The notes beneath the pieces were generated by a model that saw only the letters and a list, made by a program, of their open reading frames with translations, was not told where the DNA came from and searched no databases. 58,941 bases of DNA from Planctomycetota bacterium (lineage in GTDB: Bacteria > Planctomycetota > Phycisphaerae > Sedimentisphaerales > Anaerobacaceae). Positions 34,332 through 42,565 of the stretch are shown one piece after another. The stretch is taken from contig VRUL01000030.1 of NCBI GenBank assembly GCA_019456145.1, positions 1-58,941 on the forward strand, read 5' to 3'. Position numbers and translations under genes: made by a program. Positions within the stretch are counted from its first letter, which is position 1. Each line of letters opens with the position of its first letter.

Positions 34332-35516
34332 TTAGATTTCCAACTCTTTTTTGACTTCTGCGATTTTCTCGATAGCAAAATCCAGATCTTCCTGGTTGTG
34401 GGCTGCGGATATCTGAGTGCGAATTCGCGCAGCTCCTTTGGGAACAACAGGATAGGAGAATCCTATCACGTACACGCCTTTTTCCAGGAGTTTTTCTGCC
34501 ATTTTTTGAGCAAGTACAGCATCTCCAAGCATAATCGGCACGATTGGATGTTCGCCGGGGAGGACGTCTAATCCGAGTTTGGCAATTTGTTCTCTAAAAT
34601 AGCGGGTGTTGTTATGGAGCTTATCTCTCAAATCAGTTGAAGCCGAGAGGATATCGAGCACTTTCAGCGATGTGGCGACTATGGCTGGTGCCAGCGTATT
34701 GGAAAAAAGGTAGGGGCGGGACCGCTGACGGAGTATCTCAATAATTTCTTTTCTTCCGCTGGTGTACCCGCCACTTGCGCCACCGAGGGCCTTGCCCAAT
34801 GTGCCGGTGATAATATCGACGCGCCCCATTACATCACGGTATTCGTGAGTGCCCCTGCCGCGCCGGCCGAGGACGCCGACTGCATGTGAGTCGTCGACCA
34901 TCACAAGGGCGTCATATTTTTCTGCAAGCTCGCAAATCTCGTTTAATTTTGCGATGGTTCCATCCATTGAAAAGACCCCATCGCTGGCAATCAGCCGGAA
35001 GCGTGCCGACCGGGCCTGTTTCAATTTGTCCTCCAGGTCCTGCATATTGGAGTTTTCAAACCTCAGTCGTTGGGCTTTGCAGAGGCGTATGCCGTCGATA
35101 ACGCTGGCGTGGTTAAGATTGTCGCTTATGACCGCATCGTCTGCTGTGAGCAGGGTCTCGAATAAACCTGTGTTGGCGTCAAAGCAGGAGCAATAAAGGA
35201 TGGTATCTGCGGTACCAAGAAATTCGGAGATTTTTTCTTCCAACTGTTTGTGTATCTGCTGTGTACCGCAAATAAAGCGGACCGAGGACAGGCCGTATCC
35301 CCATTTGGCGTAGCTTTCCTGTGCGGCCCGAATAATTTCAGGGTGGTCGGCGAGTCCCAGATAGTTGTTGGCACACAAATTAAGGACTTTTTGACCGCCC
35401 TGAACCGTAATCATAGCCTGCTGTGGACTGATTATGATTCTTTCGGCCTTATAGAGGCCGTTGTCCCTTATTTGTTTAAGCTCGGCGGATATATGGGATT
35501 TCATAGCTCCAAACAT
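34332..35516 (-). CDS. kbl: Glycine C-acetyltransferase (2-amino-3-ketobutyrate CoA ligase)
   Basis: 394 aa, usual length. PLP enzyme of the alpha-oxoamine synthase family that splits 2-amino-3-oxobutyrate with CoA into glycine and acetyl-CoA. Motifs: [62 protein letters not shown] (Asp and His contacting PLP) and the Schiff-base Lys in [23 protein letters not shown] precedes the ATG. It follows tdh by 33 bases, forming the two-step threonine-to-glycine operon; the specific pairing with tdh makes Kbl the choice over BioF or HemA. Confidence 0.94.
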   Translation of the reverse strand: MFGAMKSHISAELKQIRDNGLYKAERIIISPQQAMITVQGGQKVLNLCANNYLGLADHPEIIRAAQESYAKWGYGLSSVRFICGTQQIHKQLEEKISEFLGTADTILYCSCFDANTGLFETLLTADDAVISDNLNHASVIDGIRLCKAQRLRFENSNMQDLEDKLKQARSARFRLIASDGVFSMDGTIAKLNEICELAEKYDALVMVDDSHAVGVLGRRGRGTHEYRDVMGRVDIITGTLGKALGGASGGYTSGRKEIIEILRQRSRPYLFSNTLAPAIVATSLKVLDILSASTDLRDKLHNNTRYFREQIAKLGLDVLPGEHPIVPIMLGDAVLAQKMAEKLLEKGVYVIGFSYPVVPKGAARIRTQISAAHNQEDLDFAIEKIAEVKKELEI

Positions 35517-35549
35517 ATCCTGTCCCCTAAAATTGCTACATGCTGATTA

Positions 35550-36578
35550 TTATTTCTCCGCCCAATCCAAAATGATCTTCCCCGATTTTCCGGAGGCCAT
35601 AACTTCAAAGGCCCTGGCATATTCGGTATAGTGAAACTGGTGAGTGATAAGCGGGGCGATATCTAAGCCGCTTCGAATGAGCATAGTCGCCTTATACCAG
35701 GTTTCGTACATTTGTCTTCCGTAAATCCCCTTAATAGTAAGACCATTGAAAACGACATAGTCCCAGTTGATAGAGGTTTCCGGCATTATTCCCAACAAGG
35801 CGATTTTACCTCCATGGCACATGTTTGCCAGCATACTTTTGAATGCGTCGGGACTGCCTGACATTTCAAGACCGACATCGAAACCCTCTTTCATACCGAG
35901 TTTCCTGATGGCGTCTTCGATTTTTTCATTTCCGGCATCCAATGTCAGTGTAGGCCCCATTTTTTTGGCTAATTCGAGACGATATGGATTTACGTCGGTA
36001 ATCACGACGTAGCGAGCGCCGACGTGTTTGGCTACAGCCACCGCCATACAGCCGATAGGCCCGGCGCCGGTTATCAGTACATCTTCTCCAACCAGGTCAT
36101 AAGAGAGAGTTGTGTGCACCGCATTGCCAAAAGGATCAAAGCAGGTAAGTACGTCCGTTGGTATATCAGAGTCACAATACCATACGTTTGTGACCGGTAA
36201 GGCTAAATATTCGGCGAAAGCGCCGTCCCGATTTACACCGATGCCTTTCGGGTCCCGACAAAGATGTCTTCTCCCTGCCAGGCAGTTCCTGCATCGTCCG
36301 CAGACGACATGCCCTTCACCGCTGACAAGATCTCCCGGCTCAAAGTCATTTACATTACCGCCTATTTTCTCAACAATGCCGACGAACTCGTGACCTATAA
36401 TCATGGGTGGCTTTATCGTCTTTTGGGCCCAGGCGTCCCAGTTATAAATATGAATATCAGTGCCGCAAATTGAGGTCTTGTGAATCTTTACGAGTACATC
36501 ATTGATACCGATCTGAGGTTCCGATACATCTTCCAAATGGATTCCACGTTCCGGATTCTTCTTAAGCAGCGCTTTCAT
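35550..36578 (-). CDS. tdh: L-threonine 3-dehydrogenase
   Basis: 342 aa from ATG 36578, as in E. coli Tdh; GGGAG lies ten bases before it and the longer frame begins with a TTG. Zinc-dependent NAD+ enzyme oxidising L-threonine to 2-amino-3-oxobutyrate. Catalytic zinc ligands in [14 protein letters not shown] and GHEFVG, structural zinc Cys cluster [15 protein letters not shown], Rossmann motif [14 protein letters not shown], and [12 protein letters not shown]. The [15 protein letters not shown] stretch is diagnostic for threonine dehydrogenase within the family. First gene of the tdh-kbl operon. Confidence 0.95.
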   Translation of the reverse strand: MKALLKKNPERGIHLEDVSEPQIGINDVLVKIHKTSICGTDIHIYNWDAWAQKTIKPPMIIGHEFVGIVEKIGGNVNDFEPGDLVSGEGHVVCGRCRNCLAGRRHLCRDPKGIGVNRDGAFAEYLALPVTNVWYCDSDIPTDVLTCFDPFGNAVHTTLSYDLVGEDVLITGAGPIGCMAVAVAKHVGARYVVITDVNPYRLELAKKMGPTLTLDAGNEKIEDAIRKLGMKEGFDVGLEMSGSPDAFKSMLANMCHGGKIALLGIMPETSINWDYVVFNGLTIKGIYGRQMYETWYKATMLIRSGLDIAPLITHQFHYTEYARAFEVMASGKSGKIILDWAEK

Positions 36579-36668
36579 AGCTTTAATTCTCCCGTACAAT
36601 CATGCAGTATACCGATGTTATAATCCTTCGGCCAGCTCAGGCCGCTTTTGATTCGAATAGAGAGCTGC

Positions 36669-37421
36669 TTACCATTTTACCTGTTGAAGCTGGCTTGTTT
36701 TCTTGTGGTCTGTCATATCATGGGCCAGAGACGTTACTGTTATAAAGCCAAGTTCCAGAGACGTTGTGTCCGTGGGTTCGTCATCAAGACGGTGGCGATT
36801 GCCGGTCAATTGAAAAACGGTCTGTCCCTGTTCGTTTTTTTGCTGGATGTAATATTCGTCAAATCCTTTGCTTGATTGCGGCACAACTTTTACGCCTTTG
36901 GGCTCACCTTTTGATAATTGCGGTATATTGACATTTATGACATCACCATTTTTGAGTGGCATGAGCTTTTTGAGGATTCCGGCACAGTGTTCGGCCGCCT
37001 TTTCGAAATCTCCCGGTACGCGGAGGGCCTCAACACAAAGACTCATTGCCACGGCCGGTATTTTTAAGAAGGCGCCTTCCATCGCAGCGGCGACGGTGCC
37101 GGAGTAATAAACGTTTATTCCTGCATTTGCTCCATTGTTTATGCCGGCAACAAGCAGGTCTATCGGGCCATCGTGCAGTTGCATAACGGCCAGCTTAACG
37201 CAATCGGCAGGTGAGCCCTGAACGCTAAAACCGACGAATTGGCCGTTAATATCGACCTTATTGCACACTAATGGCTGAGCGTATGTAATGCTGTGGCTGG
37301 CGCCTGAACGGCTGTCTGCAGGTGCTACAACGACCACATCACCCATTTTGACGAGTTCTTTATACATTGCCGCCAGGCCCGGGGCAAAAATTCCATCATC
37401 ATTTGTCAACAATATTTGCAT
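36669..37421 (-). CDS. surE: 5'/3'-nucleotidase SurE
   Basis: 250 aa. Metal-dependent phosphatase acting on nucleoside monophosphates and short polyphosphate. Motifs: LLTNDDGIFAPG (Asp-Asp metal site), APADSRSGASHSIT (Ser and Asn site region), GSPADCVKLA and GINNGANAGINVYYSGTVAAAMEG, all typical. It has its own promoter on the minus strand at 37490-37518, back to back with that of nnrE. Cytoplasmic; a housekeeping or stationary-phase role is known for the family. Confidence 0.95.
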   Translation of the reverse strand: MQILLTNDDGIFAPGLAAMYKELVKMGDVVVVAPADSRSGASHSITYAQPLVCNKVDINGQFVGFSVQGSPADCVKLAVMQLHDGPIDLLVAGINNGANAGINVYYSGTVAAAMEGAFLKIPAVAMSLCVEALRVPGDFEKAAEHCAGILKKLMPLKNGDVINVNIPQLSKGEPKGVKVVPQSSKGFDEYYIQQKNEQGQTVFQLTGNRHRLDDEPTDTTSLELGFITVTSLAHDMTDHKKTSQLQQVKW

Positions 37422-37489
37422 CAGTCGTACCGAGTATTTGAGATATCGTTTTACGTTAATCGGCGTTAGAATCGCCTTAACAAATGGGC

Positions 37490-37518
37490 ATTGTAATCGC
37501 CCGCAGGCTCCATGTCAA
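37490..37518 (-). promoter_or_regulatory. Sigma-70 promoter of surE
   Basis: Minus strand: TTGACA (37518-37513), 17 bases, TACAAT (37495-37490). Its -35 abuts the -35 of the nnrE promoter, the two forming TGTCAATTGACA. Confidence 0.68.
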
Positions 37519-37546
37519 TTGACAGCTTTGGGGCATCATGTATAAT
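37519..37546 (+). promoter_or_regulatory. Sigma-70 promoter of nnrE
   Basis: TTGACA (37519-37524), 16 bases, TATAAT (37541-37546). Transcription would start near 37553, two bases before the first ATG of nnrE. Confidence 0.7.
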
Positions 37547-37554
37547 ACTGAGCC

Positions 37555-38262
37555 ATGGAGAAATATTTACCAGACAAAGAGTGTGTAGTGATGAGCAGGG
37601 ATGAGGTTCGTGCCGTTGACCAGTGGGCGATTAATACGCTGGGAATACCGGGTGTGGTTTTGATGGAAAACGCCGGTCGCAGTTGTGCCGAACTGATTAA
37701 AGAACAACTGGCCGGCGTTGCAAAGCCGAAGGTCTGTATATTCTGCGGAACTGGAAACAACGGTGGTGACGGATACGTAATCGCAAGGCACCTTTTGAAC
37801 AGCGGCTATGAAGTCAACGTGGTGGTATGCGGTGACCGCAGCAAAATCAAAGGCGACGCAAAGACAAACCTTGATATTTTAGAGCGGATGGGCCAGCCTA
37901 TCGGGCAGTTAGATCCCAAGAGCGGCGATATTCACGGTCATGTTAAGGCTTTTGCGGCCGATGCTGATATGCTCGTCGACGGTCTTTTCGGCACCGGATT
38001 GAACGGGCAACTCAGTGATGAGTACAAACAATTGATTGAGAGCATAAATGGTGAGAATTGCCCTATCCTGGCAGTGGACATTCCATCGGGTCTGGATTGC
38101 GATACGGGTGAGCCGCTCGGTGCAGCTATCAGGGCAAATTATACGGTAACTTTCGTTGCGGTGAAGAAAGGTTTTACATCCGCAGGCGCAGTAAGCCAAT
38201 ATACCGGCGATATCTTTGTCGCCTCGATTGGTTTTGAACCAGGCGTTGATACGTCAAATTAA
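37555..38262 (+). CDS. nnrE: NAD(P)H-hydrate epimerase (YjeF N-terminal domain)
   Basis: 235 aa from ATG 37555. Repairs the R-epimer of damaged NAD(P)H hydrates. Motifs: [35 protein letters not shown] (phosphate/nucleotide site), [12 protein letters not shown], and [14 protein letters not shown] with the catalytic Asp. It lacks the C-terminal dehydratase (NnrD) domain found in fused forms. The promoter would make ATG 37555 leaderless; ATG 37591 ([10 protein letters not shown]), which matches the usual family N-terminus, may be the true start and gives 223 aa. Its stop overlaps that of the convergent coiled-coil gene. Confidence 0.9.
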   Translation: MEKYLPDKECVVMSRDEVRAVDQWAINTLGIPGVVLMENAGRSCAELIKEQLAGVAKPKVCIFCGTGNNGGDGYVIARHLLNSGYEVNVVVCGDRSKIKGDAKTNLDILERMGQPIGQLDPKSGDIHGHVKAFAADADMLVDGLFGTGLNGQLSDEYKQLIESINGENCPILAVDIPSGLDCDTGEPLGAAIRANYTVTFVAVKKGFTSAGAVSQYTGDIFVASIGFEPGVDTSN

Positions 38263-39701
38263 AATGCACCGGCTGTGCCTGACCGTGTTTTGTAGCCGAT
38301 GAAAAACAGGAATCTTTCGTAGTTAAATACAGGGATCAACAAGGCCTTTGCCTGGTTCTGAACATCCACGTAATGAGTACGTTTTTGACGTGAAGCCTCG
38401 TATCTTTCCGTCGCCATCGGGTCCATTTCCAATTCAGTAACACTCGGCCTTATGAGAATGCTCGGCGGTTTGCCAAGAACAAGGAAGTCTGTCTCGATGG
38501 AAATGGCATTGGCCACTTTGCCGCCCCATTTCCCAACAAGTGTTTTTATTCTATCGGCAGCGTCATTTTCAATCTTTCCATCGTTATCAAGGTCGAAGTC
38601 GCCTTCTATCGCAAATACGTTTGTTTTGTCACTATCCCAAATTAGATTTGCAACAATATCATCCAGTATGATTGGCCTTTTTATTTCCGACTTTATAATT
38701 TGTGCCGTCGAGATGTTCTTATCGACACTGAACACTTCGATTTCGGCCTTTCCCTTGCCGTCCTTTGGTATAGGCATGTTTTTGTCGTAAACCGTAAAGG
38801 TTAAGCCAGGATAAACACGGTCTTCCCTTCCAATATTCAGATGTACGACTTTGATCGGGTTATCGACCAATATTATTTTGCCGTCGTTTTTATGGGCCAC
38901 TACCTCACTGTCCAGAAGCGGTACAATCTTGCGAAGCTCGTCCTGAAGGTTCTTCATTTTATCCTGTGTCATATCCAGTTGTGCCTGAATTTGGAGCTTC
39001 TCCTGGTGTTCCTGGTCATAATTAGCTCTTTGTTCATTCATTTGGGTCATGAGAGCCTGAACACTCTCCTCAGAGGTCTTATTCACCAGGGTTTCAAGGT
39101 CGTTGTAGTCTTTCTTAATCTGGTCGACATGCTGGCGATATTCATCTTTCTCAGCTAACCACGTTCGTTCATTATTGTAGGTTTCAATCATTGCATCATT
39201 AAAATCTCTTCGCAGGTCGGTAAGCTGTTCATCTGTGGTTTGCAGAGCTTCTATTGTATTGTCCAGTTGTGTTTTCAGCTTCTGGATTATCTGGATGAGT
39301 CCGGTCGTATTGGGGTCAATGCTTGCAGGGTCAATATGTGCCTGAGCCAGCGTTAATGTATCTTTGAAGTCTCTGTTGGCGGTGTTCACTTTGACTTCGG
39401 CAGAGGTGTCCTCGGGTAAACCTCCAATGATCAAGTATATCACTTTGTCGAGGTAGCCGACCATCGTAGCGAGCCTGCTCTTGCGGGACTGTTTTGCTCC
39501 CACTATCGTTCCTATTCTTTGAAGTTCCGAGGGGGTTACTATCTCTCCAAGGTCTCTTTGTGCCTTTTCCGCTATTGTCCTCTGGTCTTCGAACTTGACG
39601 TAGTAGATCACTGCAACGGTAGTTCCGGCAATGAAGAGGAAAACAAAGAGTATTAGTGTGTACAGCATAGCATCGCTTTGCTGTCTTTTAGCTGGTGACA
39701 T
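38259..39701 (-). CDS. Membrane-anchored coiled-coil protein of unknown function
   Basis: 480 aa from ATG 39701, six bases after AGGAGG; the TTG two codons earlier is less likely. One membrane helix at about residues 13-36 (MLYTLILFVFLFIAGTTVAVIYYV), then about 230 residues of periplasmic helix with long heptads (residues 130-270, for example QALMTQMNEQRANYDQEHQEK), then a compact domain of about 200 residues with strands (GKIILVDNPIKVVHLNIG, RVYPGLTFTVYD, IEVFSVDKNISTAQIIKSE). The strand domain looks like a secreted barrel such as those of membrane-fusion or FlgT/SH3-like folds, which is only an impression. Rich in Gln and acidic residues. I do not recognise the family; planctomycete-specific is likely. 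Confidence 0.7.
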   Translation of the reverse strand: MSPAKRQQSDAMLYTLILFVFLFIAGTTVAVIYYVKFEDQRTIAEKAQRDLGEIVTPSELQRIGTIVGAKQSRKSRLATMVGYLDKVIYLIIGGLPEDTSAEVKVNTANRDFKDTLTLAQAHIDPASIDPNTTGLIQIIQKLKTQLDNTIEALQTTDEQLTDLRRDFNDAMIETYNNERTWLAEKDEYRQHVDQIKKDYNDLETLVNKTSEESVQALMTQMNEQRANYDQEHQEKLQIQAQLDMTQDKMKNLQDELRKIVPLLDSEVVAHKNDGKIILVDNPIKVVHLNIGREDRVYPGLTFTVYDKNMPIPKDGKGKAEIEVFSVDKNISTAQIIKSEIKRPIILDDIVANLIWDSDKTNVFAIEGDFDLDNDGKIENDAADRIKTLVGKWGGKVANAISIETDFLVLGKPPSILIRPSVTELEMDPMATERYEASRQKRTHYVDVQNQAKALLIPVFNYERFLFFIGYKTRSGTAGAF

Positions 39702-39851
39702 AATCAACCTCCTAAGAAATTTGTCCAGAGTTCAGCGAATAGTTTTTCGTATCTTATAGCCATTATAGCCCGTAAATCCCTATAAGTCAAGTAAAAACAA
39801 CCTTTTGCGCTAAGACGTATTATATATCGGACGGTAGAGAGCTTACTTTAG

Positions 39852-40541
39852 TCAAAATTTGTCCAAAAGTGGGGGTAATAGGCTGATTTGGCGTATTGTA
39901 TATTTGGCAGCAGAATCTGGTTCCTGCGACGATTCTATATGCAGTCGTGCAGAGCGGATTATCTGAATCGTTGTAAATCCAAGCCTGTTTGGTGCGATAA
40001 AATCCTTTACCAGGTTGTCAGCAACGTAGACCATAGTGTTCGGCTTTGCATTTAAGGTATCAATCAGTTTTTCAAAGCCCGCTGGTGACGGCTTCCAGAA
40101 TTCTCTGCCGAGCTGTTCGGTATAGATGATACACTTAAAATATTTTTCGATTCCCAGTGCCTGCACTTTTAGTTGTTGCGAAGGTAAAAAACCGTCTGTC
40201 AGTAAAGCTAACGTGAATTTAGGGCTAAGTTCAGAGAGGACTTCCCGGGATTCCCGAGGCAGTATTATTTTTGGGACGTGGTTGCGATAGACCTTTATTA
40301 GCTGCCGGATAAACTTGTCGTCATAGCCTATGCCGAGTTCGTCCAGGGTTGAATTAAATGTCCTTGTGTGATTGCCGGCAGTGAACTGCTTCCAGAATGC
40401 ACCAAAAAGGCGGTCAGCAGGCGGCATTTCAGGCAAATTAGCAAGAAACTCAGACACGGATGCCAAGCCGCTCCTGCAGTACTCGACTTCATCATAAAGC
40501 GTGTCGTCTAAATCAAAAACTACGGTCGTTATCATAGTCAT
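39852..40541 (-). CDS. HAD-superfamily hydrolase
   Basis: 229 aa, from ATG 40541 or an in-frame ATG six bases later. Motif I VFDLDDTLYDE with the nucleophile Asp, motif II LLTDGF, motif III Lys in FWKPSPAGFEKL, motif IV YVADNLVKDFIAPNRLG. A helical cap follows motif I, so it is a class I (phosphoglycolate-phosphatase or pyrimidine-nucleotidase-like) phosphatase. Substrate cannot be read from sequence. Its start region overlaps the 5' side of the divergent UbiA gene's leader, where a short 7-base tandem (ACTATTT) lies at 40541-40570. Confidence 0.85.
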   Translation of the reverse strand: MTMITTVVFDLDDTLYDEVEYCRSGLASVSEFLANLPEMPPADRLFGAFWKQFTAGNHTRTFNSTLDELGIGYDDKFIRQLIKVYRNHVPKIILPRESREVLSELSPKFTLALLTDGFLPSQQLKVQALGIEKYFKCIIYTEQLGREFWKPSPAGFEKLIDTLNAKPNTMVYVADNLVKDFIAPNRLGFTTIQIIRSARLHIESSQEPDSAAKYTIRQISLLPPLLDKF

Positions 40542-40617
40542 TTACTATTTACTATTGACTATTTACCATTTTCGATATTCAATTGTCAATAGTCAAGATT
40601 CAATGAAAGGCCAAGCT

Positions 40618-41523
40618 ATGAAATTTTTGCAAATCATGCGTCCCCTGCACTGGACCAAGAATGTGTTTGTATTTGCAGCCCTGATATTCGGGAAAAAACT
40701 CATTGGTCCGATTGATGAAGTGCTTCCGGCTGTTTTTAGTGCCATTGGCGGTTTTTTCTGCTTTTCGCTGGCTGCATCCGCCATATATATCTTCAACGAT
40801 ATAATTGACCGCGAAACAGATAGCCTCCATCCTGAAAAATCGCAAAGACCCATAGCAGCAGGAACTGTAACCGTTGGTTCCGCTCAGGCTGTCTCTGTCC
40901 TGTGTGCCGTAGCAGCAATTCTTGGAAGTTATCTGCTTGGCAGCAAGTTTGTAATTATCATTCTCATATATATTGGGCTGATGGTTCTTTATTCGCTCTT
41001 GCTCAAGAGAGTGATGATTCTGGACTGTGTAGTCATATCGGTCGGTTTTTGCCTGCGTGCTATTGCTGGTGCTGTTGTGGTGGGAGTATTTATCTCGCCG
41101 TGGCTGATTATTTGCACTTTTGCTTTGTGCCTGTTTCTTGCTTTTAGCAAACGTCGCAGTGAAATAGCCCAGCTTGGCGAAAACAGCGAGGCGTATCGCA
41201 AGACCTTGGCCGGCTATACACCTGAACTGCTGGCCCATATGCTCGATGTAACCAGCGGTCTGGCAATTGTATGTTTCCTGCTCTATGCAATGGATACAAG
41301 GACCCTTGACATTTTCGGCACTAACAACCTTGTCTATACAACGCCGATGGTTTTGTACTGTGTATTCCGGTTCAGTGCGCTGATACAAAAGGGCAAATAT
41401 TCCGGCCCCGTACAGCTTATGCTCTCAGACCGGCCATTTCAGTTTGGCTTTGTGCTCTGGGTTTTAGCGTGTATTGGAATTATTTACGCCGATAAGCTCG
41501 GCATCAGTTTTGGCGGCATTTAG
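40618..41523 (+). CDS. UbiA-family prenyltransferase, decaprenyl-phosphate phosphoribosyltransferase-like
   Basis: 301 aa from ATG 40618, seven bases after AAAGG; longer starts run through AT-rich spacer. About nine membrane helices. The first aspartate motif FNDIIDRETD (NDxxDxxxD) and the KRRSEIAQLG loop, the second conserved site, are present, and RPLHWTKNVFVFAALIFG plus HPEKSQRPIAAG at the N-terminus are characteristic of the branch containing decaprenyl-phosphate phosphoribosyltransferase (DPPR synthase), rather than UbiA of ubiquinone synthesis. It would move a phosphoribosyl group onto polyprenyl phosphate for arabinose-type glycans. Partner enzymes are not in the window. Confidence 0.83.
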   Translation: MKFLQIMRPLHWTKNVFVFAALIFGKKLIGPIDEVLPAVFSAIGGFFCFSLAASAIYIFNDIIDRETDSLHPEKSQRPIAAGTVTVGSAQAVSVLCAVAAILGSYLLGSKFVIIILIYIGLMVLYSLLLKRVMILDCVVISVGFCLRAIAGAVVVGVFISPWLIICTFALCLFLAFSKRRSEIAQLGENSEAYRKTLAGYTPELLAHMLDVTSGLAIVCFLLYAMDTRTLDIFGTNNLVYTTPMVLYCVFRFSALIQKGKYSGPVQLMLSDRPFQFGFVLWVLACIGIIYADKLGISFGGI

Positions 41524-41545
41524 GCTTATTGATTAAACTCGTATC

Positions 41546-41573
41546 TTGTGTACGTGAGGCATATCTCTATAAA
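41546..41573 (+). promoter_or_regulatory. Possible sigma-70 promoter of the pseudouridine synthase gene
   Basis: TTGTGT (41546-41551), 16 bases, TATAAA (41568-41573), 20 bases before the ATG at 41594. Confidence 0.5.
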
Positions 41574-41593
41574 CGGGATACAGACTGCGAACT

Positions 41594-42334
41594 ATGGCTG
41601 AACAAAGATTACAGAAGGTCCTGGCGGCGGCTGGTGTTGATTCGCGTAGAAAATGCGAAGAGTTGATACTCATCGGCTCTGTTCGCGTAAACCGAAAAGT
41701 GGTGGATAAGCTGCCGGTATTTGTCGATCCTGCAAAGGACATCATAACGGTAGATGGTAAGAAAATCCAAGCCGCTCAGAAGGTATATTTTCTTTTGAAT
41801 AAGCCCAGGGGGGTGATTTGCACAAGCCGTGACCCACAGGGTAGAAAAAAAGCGATAGACATCATCCATGCCAGCCAACGTATCTTTTGTGTTGGCAGAC
41901 TCGATATCGATACCTCCGGATTGATTATCCTCACTAACGACAGCGAACTGGCAAACAGATTAACACATCCGAGATATGGATTGGCTAAAACCTATGTTAT
42001 CAGGGTCAAGGGCCAAATCTCCGGCGAGGCGGCGGAAAAGTTGAAAAAAGGAATTTGGCTGGCGGAAAGCAAGACCGGCAGGGCATCAGTTAAAATATTA
42101 AAACACAGCTATAAAGAATCATTGATTGAGATTTCTATTCGACAAGGCCTTAACCGGCAGATTCGCAGAATGTTGGCAAGAGTGGGCCTGCCGGTAAAAT
42201 CGCTTAAGAGAATACGGATTGGGAAACTCACTCCCCGAGGCCTTGGTGTCGGCAAGTTCAGAACGCTGACCAAAGCTGAAGTGGCATACCTGAAGAAAAC
42301 CACTGCCGGCAAATCAGATGCTAAGAGTCTCTAA
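41594..42334 (+). CDS. rRNA pseudouridine synthase (RsuA/RluB/RluF family)
   Basis: 246 aa. An S4 RNA-binding domain (residues 4-50: RLQKVLAAAGVDSRRKCEELILIGSVRVN) followed by the pseudouridylate synthase domain with YFLLNKPRGVICTSRD, catalytic Asp in VGRLDIDTSGLIILTND (about residue 103) and GLNRQIRRMLARVGLPVKSLKRIRIGKL. Converts a uridine in rRNA, probably 23S U2605 or 16S U516 by family analogy; RluB-like by length. The last four codons and the stop lie inside repeat copy B (42322-42484), so insertion of that element may have set the C-terminus. Confidence 0.92.
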   Translation: MAEQRLQKVLAAAGVDSRRKCEELILIGSVRVNRKVVDKLPVFVDPAKDIITVDGKKIQAAQKVYFLLNKPRGVICTSRDPQGRKKAIDIIHASQRIFCVGRLDIDTSGLIILTNDSELANRLTHPRYGLAKTYVIRVKGQISGEAAEKLKKGIWLAESKTGRASVKILKHSYKESLIEISIRQGLNRQIRRMLARVGLPVKSLKRIRIGKLTPRGLGVGKFRTLTKAEVAYLKKTTAGKSDAKSL

Positions 42335-42484
42335 CAAAATGAATCGTTGTACCGAAAGCGAGCGTTTTTTTGTCCTGCAAGGAAGGCGAAACAGGCAATG
42401 CCAAAGCATTGTCGATGCAGCCTGACGCCGTCAGGACGAAAAACAAGCCGCTTGAATACAGAGTCATTTTGTTATAGGCTCTAA
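42322..42484 (+). repeat. 163-base inverted-repeat element, copy B (MITE-like)
   Basis: Reverse complement of copy A (15662-15824) at 158 of 163 positions. Terminal inverted repeats: positions 42323-42343 pair with 42463-42483 at 18 of 21. Long internal arms TTTTTTGTCCTG (from 42365) and CAGGACGAAAAA (ends 42443) enclose the hairpin CAATGC-CAAA-GCATTG. TA lies at both ends. It covers the 3' end of the pseudouridine synthase gene. Confidence 0.85.
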
Positions 42485-42565
42485 GTAAACGACGATGAAA
42501 TATCGAAGGTATCCTTAAAAAGAAGCATTCTCCTAAACCAAAAAGCTATTGAAGAGAACCAATAA

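Noticed and set aside
40541..40570. ACTATTT heptamer tandem as an origin iteron or CRISPR-like array
   Set aside because: Only a few imperfect 7-base units in an AT-rich leader; no DnaA boxes, spacers or cas genes.
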